Translations under genes and position numbers: made by a program | Source: Rallus limicola | Lineage: Eukaryota; Chordata; Aves; Gruiformes; Rallidae | Assembly (NCBI GenBank): GCA_022605955.1 | Contig: JAKCOZ010000002.1 | Span: 68,676,783 to 68,740,782 of the forward strand | Direction: 5' to 3' | Length of the DNA stretch: 64,000 nucleotides | Shown: positions 34,997-47,415 of the stretch, in pieces | Numbering within the stretch: position 1 is the stretch's first letter | Layout of the letters: every line of letters begins with the position of its first letter | Notes under the pieces: generated by a model | Database searches by the model: none | Seen by the model: only the letters and a program-made list of their open reading frames with translations | What the model was told of the DNA's origin: nothing

Positions 34997-37900
34997 TCTG
35001 TTTTTATTGCTCAAAGAGTTTCAGTGGCCTCACATCTGAGACATTCAGTCCAGTGGGGAAGGTCACCACTGACAGAATTCTTTAAAACAAGTAGCTGTGC
35101 TATCACAAGTAGACCTGCAAATGGTGGCAAGACAAGTGTGCTTCACGACTGGTGCTGGGAAGGTCTAGCTGCATTCAACCATTCAAACTGTTATCTGGTG
35201 ACCTTCACATGTACCACTTTGTATGTGTTTGCTTTTGGTCTTGGCTCTCTGGATGGAGCTCGTGCTGAATTCTGCCTCTGCTTGTCGTGCCCTCTGGGAC
35301 TGCGATGCCAGCTCAGCAATTAATTGCAATTACCCATTGTTCTCTTATCACTTAAAAGTTTCAACTCTCCTGTGCTTTATTGTTTTGGGTTTTTTTTAAG
35401 CCCAGAAGTTTCTGTTAACCTGTCAGTCTGCAAACAAGAGGCCACATGGATTTGTGTTTTATGCCCTTTCCTGACTGCCAGTGGGATTGTTTTAAGCCCT
35501 GTTAATTACATTTGTAGGACAAATGTATTGACATTTGTATCATTTGTATCTGTCAGCAGGAAAGAGGCAGCTCGGGCGTTTTTTATGAGTTACTAAATGT
35601 CAATAGTTAAGCTATCAAATTTCAATCTAAAATATTATTAATGACAAAGATTTAGCAGTGGTGTGTGGCAACTGACAAGCTGTGTTGATTAGTATTATGT
35701 TGAAGTTAACATGAGATGGGTAAGCAAGTAAGTGATGTCAGACTTTTCCTAGGGAGGCAAGAAGCTGAAGGCATTAATTTCTTTGAGAAACTTACACTGG
35801 TACATTTTGTTTTTAAAATACCAACTGATCACACCATATGCTGGCACCTTGTAATCTTCTGGAGTTGCTAACTGAAGAAAATGAGGTCTTTTCATCTGTT
35901 ACTGTTCAGAGGTTGCCCTCCAAAAACATTCCAGCAATGTTTACCTTTGATATTTCTGTTAAACACTACCAGAGATCCACAGAGAAGTAGGAAGCAGACA
36001 CAGAGAGCTGCGAACAACTGCAGGCATCTAGTAGCTCGCTCTTGACTTCTGATGAATGACTGCTTTCTAGAGCAGGAATGGAGCCACACCAGTGTGTTGA
36101 AATAGCTATGTGGTGAATCCAGTGGTTAAGCGGCCAGTTCCTAGTAGAGGAATTAATGTCCTATGGCAACTTTGAGCTTCAGGAAAGCAAATTCCTACTG
36201 TCCCACGCCACTAGGGACATTGCCAGTGAAGAAGTTCAAGTCATGTGAATTGTGCAGAATGCTGTTAAACTTAAGAATTTAAGAAGACTCTGTTCCTTGT
36301 TTCTTTTAGCCTCACTTCCAAGCTTCCATTTTGACCCTTTCATCCTTTTCTAAAAAAGTTTGAATGTCTCTTAAGCTGTGTGATGTTTTTGTTTCTTTTC
36401 CCTCTCTAATTACTTCTGCTAGTGTTTAATTATTTCTTAGTCATTTTTGCATAAATCCCCAATTCGATGCTGGTGTTGGGTATAGTAGTCTGCATGTACA
36501 GGTCTTAGGTGTGAGTGATGGTAGCAGCAACCATAACCTTTAGTTTAACTCCTCGTCGGGTGTCTCATGACCCTGGTTAGAGGGGCATCCTGCACTTGGG
36601 TTGATATCTTCCTCCTAGGTATTTTAAATTGTTTTTCTCTAACTTTCAGCAAGATTTGGAATGCTGCATGGTCAGTCAAAATAATGGTAAAAAGAAAAGA
36701 AATGAACTTGCAGCTGACTGGCGAGTTTAAAAAGGACAGAGAACAACCTCATTGCACATGGTGGTGTTCAAGAAAGGCTATAAACTTGGGGTGTTCTGTC
36801 TGTTCCTTCATCCTTCCCGTGAAGGGAGAAACACATAGGCTTCTCGTGCAGTTGAAAGCCACGTGAATTTGGTGTGTGCAGTCAGGCTGGGGAGAGAGTA
36901 GCGTGCAGGCACAGAGACCTGGCTTTTAAAATAGTGGTTTGGCACTTCAGGTGATTCTCCAGGTAAGTAACCTCTCAGTCTGGGGTACAGAACTTCAATC
37001 CCCTTGGTAAATGTATCTTTACACATGGGCTAAATGAGGGCAGCCAGCAATATGTGACATCAGAGCTTTCTCACTGAAATGGGAAAAACTCTGATTTACA
37101 AGGTATGGGCTATGTTTCTGTCCTTGTGAACATCCCCTGGTCCTGGCACAGGGAGCTGCTGGCCCAGTTCCTCACTTTACCGTCTGATAAAAAGGTAGTA
37201 GAGCCCTGCCAAGTGTGAGGAAATGCCGCTGCTGGGATGGCTCCACCGGTCAGTGGGTTTTATCCTCCCTGTAAAATGCTCTGTTAAGTTTATAAAAGAT
37301 GAAAAGGAGAAGCAGCACTGTGATGATGCACGTACATTCACTTTCTTGTCAACCACGTTATGCTGTCTCTGCCCGACTGAGCACAGTACTTCCATGCTTG
37401 CTCTCAGTTGCTGCTGTTCTTGTAACTTCTTCATAACTACTTCTTTTTCAAGTAGTTTTGAAGACAGAAAAGAAACAACTTTTCTTTTTTTCCCCCTTTT
37501 TCTGATGAGGGAATATTTAAGATTTTTGCCAACATGTAATACACACTGTCTTGCTCTTTCAATCTAGTCTTAACACGGAGTTTTCTTGAAAAATAATTGG
37601 CATTCATGTTTTTAATTTATCTTCTACAAGCTGCACTAATATTTTGCATCTTCCTTGGGATTCCAGTGTTACAATGTTCAACATCATTAGTATTTTTTAA
37701 TTTATCAACAGACAAATAACAGTCCCTCATGTGCCTTGCAAAATAGTCTTTATTTTCTAAATATTTAAAGAACTAATGTTCAAGGGCAGTCATTCATTCG
37801 GACATAGAAACTTTTTCAGTATTTTGTATTCCTGATGCATGTACATCAGTTCTATGCCTAGGGAGATGGGTTGATTTGAAACCAAATCGTTTTTCTAGTG

Positions 37901-38422
37901 GAGGAAACTCTGGGACCAGCTCTGTGAAGCTCAGGTTCTTTCCAGTGCTTTACAGTGTAAATAGGCACCATGCCTCACAGCACACTTCACAGTAAGGATC
38001 AAGGGATATAAAAATACACATCTGTTTACAAAGTGGATACTTTCTCTTTTTACATAAAACACATCTCAAGGGGGAATGCAAAACTGCTCCGTGGCATGAA
38101 ACAAAATGTTTTCACTGCATAGGTTATTTGTTCTTTTTCTTCATGTGAAAACACTTTGGAAGATGGTGTAAGAAAATTTATTTAGTGCCTAAAGCAAATC
38201 TAGCTCTCATTGATTATCTGTCTAGTGTCTGTATTTTTGCTCAAGTATTACTTACTTCATTAATGCCATACTGAATACACTGGTACCATGGCTTTTTGAT
38301 ATTAGAAGAAGAAATGATTTCTAGATTAATGCATGCTACAGTGATTTGATGTTTCTAACTCTAGTACATTACGTCAGATAACAGTTTAGTGGAGAAGAAT
38401 ATTTTGCTTTAGGAAAAATATT

Positions 38423-38561
38423 TCTTCTCTATAAATTCTAATGTCTGCTGGGGAGACGTCAGCATAGAGAAAAATCTCTGTATAGAACATATATAGAGAA
38501 AAAATAGATTATAGAGAATAATAGTTTTTTCTGTATAAATTCTAATATCTGCTATGGGGAT
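38423..38561 (+). repeat. Diverged direct duplication of about 35 bases
   Basis: 38423-38455 and 38526-38561 share TATAAATTCTAAT(G/A)TCTGCT(G/AT)GGG with flanking T-rich bases. The spacing is about 104 bases, and the interval between is rich in TATAGAGAA units. Confidence 0.7.
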
Positions 38562-40654
38562 ACTAAATTTGCATTTTAATATTTCGTGGACTGGGACAGA
38601 TGTCCTATTCATAAAGCCTTTTATAATGGGTCCTTGAAACACTGTTTTCATATCTGAAGACTGTGAAGGACATTTTCTTGTCAACATAGGCTATTTAAGA
38701 TACAGGCCTGGCTTTAGTAGTCTCAGGTAATTGTAAGGGTAGTGTACCTGTCTACCAAAGGCACTGGCCAAGGTTGCTTTCTGGGAGTAGTTTCCTGATC
38801 ACCTAAACTATTGCTGTGTCTTGTTAAATGTATAAATAAGAAAATATTTATGTCCATTCAGCAGTGTCTTTTTGTCCAAGGTTCATAAACTTCATTCAGA
38901 AATCAAATAGGCTGTAGCTATTCAGATTTTACCCCACCTTTTCCTAAAAGTAGCAGATTTCTTTTGCTTTGTGGTTATTCTTCCTACATCTGTGTCTGTT
39001 TCCAACTATGAACAGTTGAAGACAGCATTACTGTCAGGCCAGTTATTCTCATTGTGCAAAATACGAATCAATACGGGAATTTTTCCTAGTGATATAAACT
39101 GCATCTTCACTGCTAGTGAAGGGCAGATGTTAGTTAAATTTTCAGATTATGTGCAGTTTCCTGTAGTTGAACATGAACTGTAGTTGGTCTCCAGTTGGCT
39201 GGACAGCAAAAAAAATTCCAGTTGAAAACACCATATGAATGCGTTAGTCTTCCTCAATGGTGGGGTGGTCTGAGGGACACTGTATGCCCCACAGCCAGTG
39301 TATTTCTGCAGGGTAGAGCAGGCTGCCCTGGCACTGCCACGTATGCCATCCACCTGACGGGCTCTGGTGCCACCATCTAACGTACGTGATGTAGTAAGAT
39401 AAAGGTCTGAAAGGAAACTGGTGCAAGGCAGCAAACAAGCAGAGCCCCACAAGCCCAGCTGCCCATTGATAATGAAGAGATTTCAAAATGGTGGCAAGAA
39501 TCAGCAGACTTTGTAACCTGTATGGGACCCCATGATTGGTTTTATATGACATCTTTTGTGCTTCAGTGATTTGCTGTGCACGTTGCAGGTGAGATGTGAC
39601 GCCGTACATTTAGCAGTGAATGTGTGACCTGGCTCTCAGAGGTAGGCTTACTGTCATACAGCTCCAGTTTGTTGTGCGTGCTTTCCATCCATGGCCATTG
39701 TTTCAAACTGGGTTTTTGCAGTGGGAGTTGACAATATATAATGTCAGAAACCAGTTTTGGTGTTGAAAACAGCTACTGTGCTATGCTAGACAAAAGAATA
39801 GTCAAGTCACTCTGGGGCTCAAGATCCTGCCCTGTTTGACAAGCTGGAATCTAAATAAATATATTCTGACACCCCAAGCAAAACGTCACTACAACCTTTA
39901 TAGGGGCGGAGAACTTGAGTGGGATACTCAAGTCCACAGCCAGTGTCAAATTTTTTTTAAAATTTAAAAAAACCCAATAGTGTTTTGCTCTTGGGGGGCA
40001 ATTAGATTGTTCAAACCTGGTGTTTGCCAAAGCTTTATAAAAGGTGATCATCCATACTCAACAAATTACCAACACTGTCTGTTTTCTATCCAGATAAAGA
40101 TGAGACAATTTTCATCAATTCTTTTACATTCAGATAGATTTCTTTGGCTAAGGTGCAGTGACACAGCTAGATAATAGAGTCCTGCAGGATACCTGGTCTA
40201 TATGAGAAGTACTTGGAAATGTTTGTTTTTGTAGTAGATTGGGTAAAGCTGATGTTTTTGTTGTTGCTGACTAGCCTAGCTCAACACCACAACTGCAGAT
40301 GCTGAGGCAAACCTCCAGTGGTCTATCTATGCCAGCGCTACAGCTGATGCTCCTGTTGTTGGGCATGGAGGGGGTCAGCAACTGTGGATTCCTTTAAGGA
40401 GAAAGCTAGGCCGTTAAAGGATATACAGACCAGATTTCTTATAATTTTATCTTCTGAAACTTCACATCTTGCGTATTCTTATACCATTGTACTAATACAT
40501 TTTCCCATTTATATTATGAATTGCTTAGTGTTTGGTTTTTTTTAGGCAAGATGTGTAAACAAGAAGTGTTCAGGGCAGTAAAGCTGCTAATGTAACAAAA
40601 ATAGGTTGTAAAACAAGTAAAGATGGACAAAGGGGGGGTGAAATAATCAATGGG

Positions 40655-40667
40655 GTGTGTGTGTGTG
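40655..40667 (+). repeat. Short (GT)n tract
   Basis: About six GT units. Confidence 0.85.
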
Positions 40668-43600
40668 GGTCCCTTTTGCTGTAAATATATACCAGCTTGT
40701 CTAATAGAGTTCTCTTCAGATGAAGCACTATTCATATTATGAATAGCCTTTTCAAGTAAATATGGCTCACTGGCATGAGCACTGAGAATTGCTATGGCTG
40801 TCAGCATCTGTTCTTTTATGCTCAGAACAATTTTTCCATCAAACATTAGAGGCCAAAAGGATTTTTAACTATGGTGTAGCACTACATTGTAATTTTCCTA
40901 CTACAGTCGGTCTGGCAGCGAAACTTTTTTCAATAAGAAAGTAAAGCAAGCAAGGTTGTTTATATGAATCCAGCAAGACAAAGCTCTTCCTCCACAACAC
41001 TGTGAGCACAGAAAGCATTCATTCTGTAGAATGACAAGCAAATTTTATGTAAATAAGGGGCAGTTCCTTCAGAACAGATGTTTAATACTTAATGAAAGTA
41101 TTTTAATTTATCACCCTCAAAAAATGATATTTCATTCTAAATAATTGCCTTACTGTGATTGCCTTTTAAAATGCAGAATTCTATGGGCAACATTTAAGAT
41201 AAAAGCCCTCTTTGTATGTGCTTTTTAAACAGGCATGTACATCGCTTGTGCTTTGTTTCTAGCACAGTGCCTTCCAGCATCTGTGTGAGCTTTGCCGAAG
41301 AAACATCACTGTGCTGTTCAGAGGCCAATCCTGGCCACTTCTGCTCATCACTGAAGACCGGTGGTGTCTGCTCACAGCAGCCCAGGCAGATTCCAGGGTT
41401 GAAGGGAGCACAGTCCCGAGCAGGCAAGGCACAGTGTCCCTTCTTACTGCTTTGTTCTGTTGGCCCCCAGCGAGGAGAAGTGGATTCTCTACAGTGCTCC
41501 TTAGACTTGGCTGGGGTGGGTGCCCAAATTAGGAGAGGCGCTTTTCCTCCCTCCTTGGGAGCCTCAGTGGAAGGCCAAGATATGTTCTTTGCATATGATC
41601 AGGGGAAGCAGATAAGATGCCAAGAAGCTGAGGTGGCGGGGAGCAGATTTGCTGAATCCTGGGTAGCATTTGTTGTCTTGCTTTGCAAAGGATATGTGCT
41701 GGCTGCAGGGAGAGGTGGCACCAGGCCCAGGGTGGCTTTTTGGGCTGGCGTGGATTACACCTGCCTCCAGCTTTGTCTCCAGATCATAGATACTTCAAGT
41801 GTCTGCTGACAGGGCATCCTAGCAACGGTGACAAAAATAAAGGTGGGTGAGTGCAAAGCTTTTGTTAGAAAGCAGAAGAATTCAGAGAGGTTAGAAGGCC
41901 TTGTTCACTGTAAGGCTCGGTCAGCTGCCAGGCACAGCATGGAGCTCCCGCCTGCCCTGGCAGAGGGGAAAGATGGTGAGATGACCACACACAACATGAG
42001 GGGTGAAATATATAAAGCGTTTTATTAACCAAACCCATTTTCCTCAGCAGAACCCTTAGCAGCACTATTGTCAGTTCATAAGGACACACATTTTAAATGT
42101 TTAATAAATTTATTATTGTAGTTATTATTTAGCTCTTTATTTTAGCAGAGCAAGCATAATTCCAGTCTTTCATGGCAGCTGCCTCATGCACTTTCCTTTA
42201 GTCTCTGTGTACTCAGTGCTGACTGCATTGAAGTGATTTAAAATGGCACTGCAGCCAGCAGCAGAAAGGTTTGATCAGTCCACCAGCCTGCCTCTGACTG
42301 CTCTTGTGCCATGTACGCTTTCTGTTTTGAAGAATGTTAATCCTTTATGTTACACAATCCTCTTAAAAAAACCCTAATCCTGGTGTTATATAAGTGATAA
42401 GTAACGAATCCTTAGTATATTATCGTGGGTAGGAATATTTCATCATGAATACTTTTATCCATATAGTCATCAGTAAAAATGAGAGGGAGTAGTGTAAAAA
42501 TAAGACTTGCCCAATGACATTAGGCACTCAGTGGGATAATCAGGGTGTGAAAGCCCTTTTTGCAGACCACAGACTTCATATACTGAATATTGCTTCTCCC
42601 TTTCCATAAGTGGTGAGAGGTTTTCACCTGAGTTCCCGTGTCTGTCGTGGGAGAGTTTTTAATAAAGTACTTGGTAAATTCAATAACTGTTCTTGAAACA
42701 ACTTCTTGTTTTTCCATATGCTTGAGGGATACTAGGATGTACTAACTCCAGGTAACACCAGCTGCACATGCAGAAAACTTTTTGAATGCGTGATAAAACA
42801 ACCACAGCATCCTTAAAGGAGTATTTTTTTTTCTTGTGTTAATCAAAATGCCAGAACAATGCTCTTCCAGCATAACAAACTACTGGAAATGTGTAAGAGC
42901 TTTAACACCTGCCTTAAGTGTACAAACACACAGAAGCAGTATGGAGTTTGTGCCTCATTCTATGCTGATCGTTCTTCCTGCCTCTTCTTTGCCTTTGATT
43001 ATTGTGATGCATCCTTGCACACACAAACAGTTCCAAGTAGGAAATACTTTATTTAAACAAGTGCTCTGTTTTATTTTTGTCTCTTGGATTAGAAAAAGCA
43101 GATTATTTTCTATTCACCAGGGAAGTTTGTGTTTGGAAGATTTATGAAGCCATTATCATCTTGTCCCAAGTCACATCTGATTTTGTACTTAAATGTGAAG
43201 CGTGCTTTTTTAGTGATGGGTCCTCATCAAGATAAGCATACAGCTGATGTCATGCTACCTGGTGGTTTTACACTGTTCATTTCAATTGTCAGCAGCAGCA
43301 GTCATCATTTATGCCCACACTGTGTAGAAAACACCACATCTGGAAGCTCAAAGGTTAAGCATTTCAGGGGTGCTATGAGACTGAAAGCATGGGAATCTAG
43401 CTGCTTGCACTTCGAAAGATTTTAGAATTGTGGTGTCATTCTCTTTCCTGAAAGGAGAAACATGACAGTAATGATTATAGAAACATCAGTTCACTGCACA
43501 GAAATCTATTCAGCTTAAAGAAAGTCTCTTTTATTTTATAAAAAATGCAGAACATAAACAAAACAATCTCTTGGACCGTATTCTGACACTGCGATTTGAA

Positions 43601-44610
43601 GATGGCTTATGTGCTCATGACCAGTTCAAGTCTTTTTCTTTCCCTCAAATGTCTGTCTTCAGTTAAAGTATGGTAACTAAAAAGGGAGATACAGTTCACG
43701 CAGCAAGCAGATGTGTGCAGTCAAGCTATCTTAGCTAGTATCTTTTAATAATTTAATTATGATAAATTGTTGGGAGATTAATTGGAAAGCCTAGCAAAGA
43801 CCACCTGTGGATCCTACTTAGTGATTAGCTTTGAATGGTCTCATATTCCTGCTTGCAGGTCCCAAGTTACAAACTTTTCTGGAAAGTGCCATCTTCCCCA
43901 TGTCCCTTTCTTTTCCTTTCCTGTCCCACAGCAGTGTGAAACCTCAACTGCCCTTGGCTCTCATTGCAACTGGAGAGGGATAGGTCTAACCTGTATCCTC
44001 TCCCACTTCTGGAAGACCTGTCTAACAAAGCAGGTGTAACCTGCTGGGTCCTTCACAAGCCTGCAAACACAGGTCTGGAGGATTGAACCCCTTGCAACCA
44101 GCCAGTTGCCTGGGGGTGCTTTGGAGATTGGAGGACTCCAGTGGATTTCATTCAGAGTTAGCAACTCCAATACCTGCTGACAGACCAGTTCCAAGGAAGT
44201 CTTTGCTCTGGAGATGACAAGATCTTAGGTTTTATGATTTCTTTCTCCCTGTCTCTTTGTAGGGACAGTGAAGAGGTCCTGGTTTCAGAAATGTGTTGGT
44301 TTGGAATGCTTTGTGACAGGGAAAGGTCTTAAAATGCAGAGGCTAAGCACAATGCTCGCCTTTAGCAATTTCTCTGACAGTTAAAGGGAAAATCCCTTGC
44401 TGGAATCCTGTGGGGCATAACAAACTGGTGCAGTTGCATTTACTTGCTGTGTGTCAGGGGCCAGTAAACCCACTCTGGATTTTTCCTTAGACCTGACATT
44501 CCATGTAGACCCTTCAATGAATTTGGCTCTTGCTGAGTTTGCTTTGGTCAAATGTTGTTATTCTATCAATGTCTTCCCCTCTGTCTACTAAATTAATCTT
44601 TATTTTATTT

Positions 44611-44630
44611 TATATATATATATATATATA
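44611..44630 (+). repeat. (TA)10 microsatellite
   Basis: Ten TA units within a T/A-rich flank. Confidence 0.9.
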
Positions 44631-46890
44631 AAATACTTTGGTATTATATCTTGGATAACTGTCACTTACAAAAAGCATCTTCCTGTTGGAAGCAGCACAA
44701 GGTCTTTACATGCTCTGCCATGACAAAGCTGTCCCTGGTAGGGGGTTTTATCACTGAGGGAGCTGACAGTGCCCCACACTGTGGGATCATAATGTCAGGC
44801 TTAGTGTCACTGTCTTATGCTGGTGGCTGTCAGATTTAATATGTGAAGGCCTCCTCCCTCCTGGCAGCCAATGGGCTTCTGGAACACAAGCCTAAGTGCT
44901 GGATCCGTTCTGCACTTGCCTTTGTCTCTGAATGAAGTGAGCTGTCAAAGGTCCATCCCTACTGGTTTTGCCCTGCAACTGGGCATTGCAAGCAGTCAGC
45001 CTGCAAAAGGCACCATTAATACCTGCAGCTCTGCCTTTCCAAATCGCTGTATTCCCAGGGCAGACTGTGCTATACTGGCTCACGATTTCTCATCTCAGTG
45101 TGCTGCCTCGTGTTCTGGGCCATGGTGCTGGGAGCAGCACACTGAGAGTTTAGCTCTTCACAAAAAGCATTGAGTCTTGGATCACCCAAATTTGTCCTAT
45201 AAATAGAAACAAAGAGTCTCTTCTATGTCCAGGTGCCTCCTCAGCCCTCCACAGCTCTTGCACAAAGCATGGATGATGTTTGGAGTACCAATCAAAAAGA
45301 GCAAGCAAAAAAGCATTATTACTTTTTTTTTGCCCCACCTCCAAACTAGTGCACAAAGAGTTGTACCTCACCTTCAGCATCACATACCTGCCCCATGCTC
45401 TTCTAGGGCTGAACACCATGTTTCCAGTGAGCTGCAGGATTGGGCACTCAGTTCCTTAGCTCCAGGGCTCAGATGTGCCGCAGTGTTTCTGCTGCAATGT
45501 GTGCAATGGGGAACTGAGATTTTATACAGTTCCAGGATAGCTCCTGGGGTCCTACTTACACATTTACTTGGGCGGTTACCAGTACTTTTGCTCTACCTGC
45601 ACCTTTCTGGATGTCATTAGCAGTCAGAGCTGTAGATGTAGCCATTATTTTTATTGGCTATGCTTTCCCTGAACCTGGGAAATGCTTCTCCATTGTTTCT
45701 CCTTAAAAATGAACAGAACTTTAGCTCCTTTAAATCACTTTGTGTATTTGCAGCACTCACAGGCACACAGAAAAATAGGTATTATGCTTTATAAGACCAG
45801 AATATTACCATGTTTCACAATATATTTTGTTGGACTAAAAATATCTTTGTGTTAGCTCTAGAAATGTGCCGGTGCCAAAGGTGCTCTGTATGAGCTATGT
45901 GTTTCTGTGCAAAATGTGCCGTACTTAAATATAGTGGCCAGAACTTTTCTGTTTTAATTTAATTAATAGTAATGCAAGACTTCCTTCTCTTCTTCCCAGT
46001 GTTAAGAAAACTGAAGTCCAACCTATGTTAAATAAAACTAGGAATGTGTCTTTCAGAGAACAAAATAAGTACTTTTTCATCCACTAATTAATGAGCCACT
46101 GATTTCCCCCACAGCAGTACAACTAGAATTGGCATTAGATAAACATGAAAGAAAACCAACAAACTGGTGATATTAATTTTTAAAGAAGGGTAATGGATGC
46201 AGGCACACGTCTTTCAGTCAGATTAATGGCAGGGATTTGATTAAACCCCTTGAATTACTTCTGTGATCACAACTAAAGCACTCAGCTGATCACCTTGCCC
46301 TCACACTAATATGTGACTGGTCTCTTGTGGAAATTTCTGGATGAACCCAGTCAACTACCATTATCAAGATCTTTGCTAACTATGCAGGATATGCATGACT
46401 TAAATAGCTGAGTATTAAGAAAAGTAATTTATGTATCTAAGGCAGAAATTTCTCATGTCTCATTTCTATGTCTGTGTGAACTTCCAGCCAGCTTTTTGAT
46501 GGTTCTGTGAAATTTCTTCAGCGATAGATTTCACATATTTAATATTATTAATAAACAGAATGTTTGGGATTTTGCTTCTTTCTCACTATCTCTTGTATCA
46601 CAATAAGGCTGTGCAAATGTTTCTCAATCTACGGCTCTGAAAGTGAATAACAATCTATAGCATTGTGGGAACAGTGTATCATTTGCTTTTTCTGTGAAAT
46701 TGGATGGGAAACTACTATACAGGGATTTATTTCTCAGATTTATAGAAAAAGGAGAAAAATACATTGTCAGTTAATTATCTTAGCACAGTTGTTTCTTCAC
46801 TTCGAGTTTAAATGTAGCAATGTGAGTCATAATGTACCAACCCATGATAACATTTTTAACATTGTGTTTCCTGGTGTACCCAGTTAGGTA

Positions 46891-47415
46891 ACTGGAGGAG
46901 AGGGAAAAAGCAGCTTGTTCAGTTTTGGGTCCCTCACTAGAAGAAGGACATTGAGATGCTGAAGCACATCCAGAGGGGGGTGATAAAGCTGGTGGAGGGT
47001 CTGGAGCACAAGTCCTATGGGGAGAGGCTGAGGGAGCTTTTTAGCCTTAAGAAAAGGAGGCTGAGGGGAGACCTTATCACTGTCTTACAGCTACCTGCAA
47101 GGCGGATGCAGAGATGTCAGTGCTGGTCTCTCCTCTCGGGTGACAAGTGATAGGATAAGAAGGAATGGCTTAACCAGCTTGCACCAGAAGAGATTTAGGT
47201 TAGATATCAGGAAGAATTTCTTTACTGAAAGGGTTGTCAGGCATTGGAACAGGCTGCCCAGGGAGGTGGTAGAGTCACCATCCCTGGAGATATTGAAAAG
47301 GAGTTTAGATGAAGTGCTTAAGGACATGATCTAGAGGTTGACTAGTGAGAGTTAGGCTGTGGTTGGGCCTGATGATCTAAAGGGTCTCTTCCAACCCAGG
47401 TGACTCTATGATTGT
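46891..47415 (+). mobile_element. CR1 3' end fragment
   Basis: It begins near TTCAGTTTTGGGTCCCTCAC, continues GAGATGCTGAAGCACATCCA and AGGAAGAATTTCTTTACTGA, then GGAACAGGCTGCCCAGGGAG, and ends TCTTCCAACCCAGGTGACTC TATGATT. The frame at 47140-47334 encodes the usual CR1 C-terminal remnant ([17 protein letters not shown]). It is close in sequence to the 26.9-28.1 kb copy, so probably the same subfamily. Confidence 0.92.

Larger units (their letters stand above)
34997..46890 (+). other. Inferred CRACD intron stretch, 11.9 kb
   Basis: No exon recognised. Contents noted separately: a direct duplication (38423-38561), a GT repeat (about 40655-40667) and a TA repeat (44611-44630). The 197-codon frame at 41216-41809 lies in a GC-richer patch; it is Cys-rich and resembles no family known to me. 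Confidence 0.5.

Noticed and set aside
41216..41809. 197-codon Cys-rich plus-strand frame
   Set aside because: No domain, signal peptide or splice context is recognisable. It lies in a GC-richer patch and overlaps another open frame. It is the best non-CR1 single frame, so a protein search would settle it.
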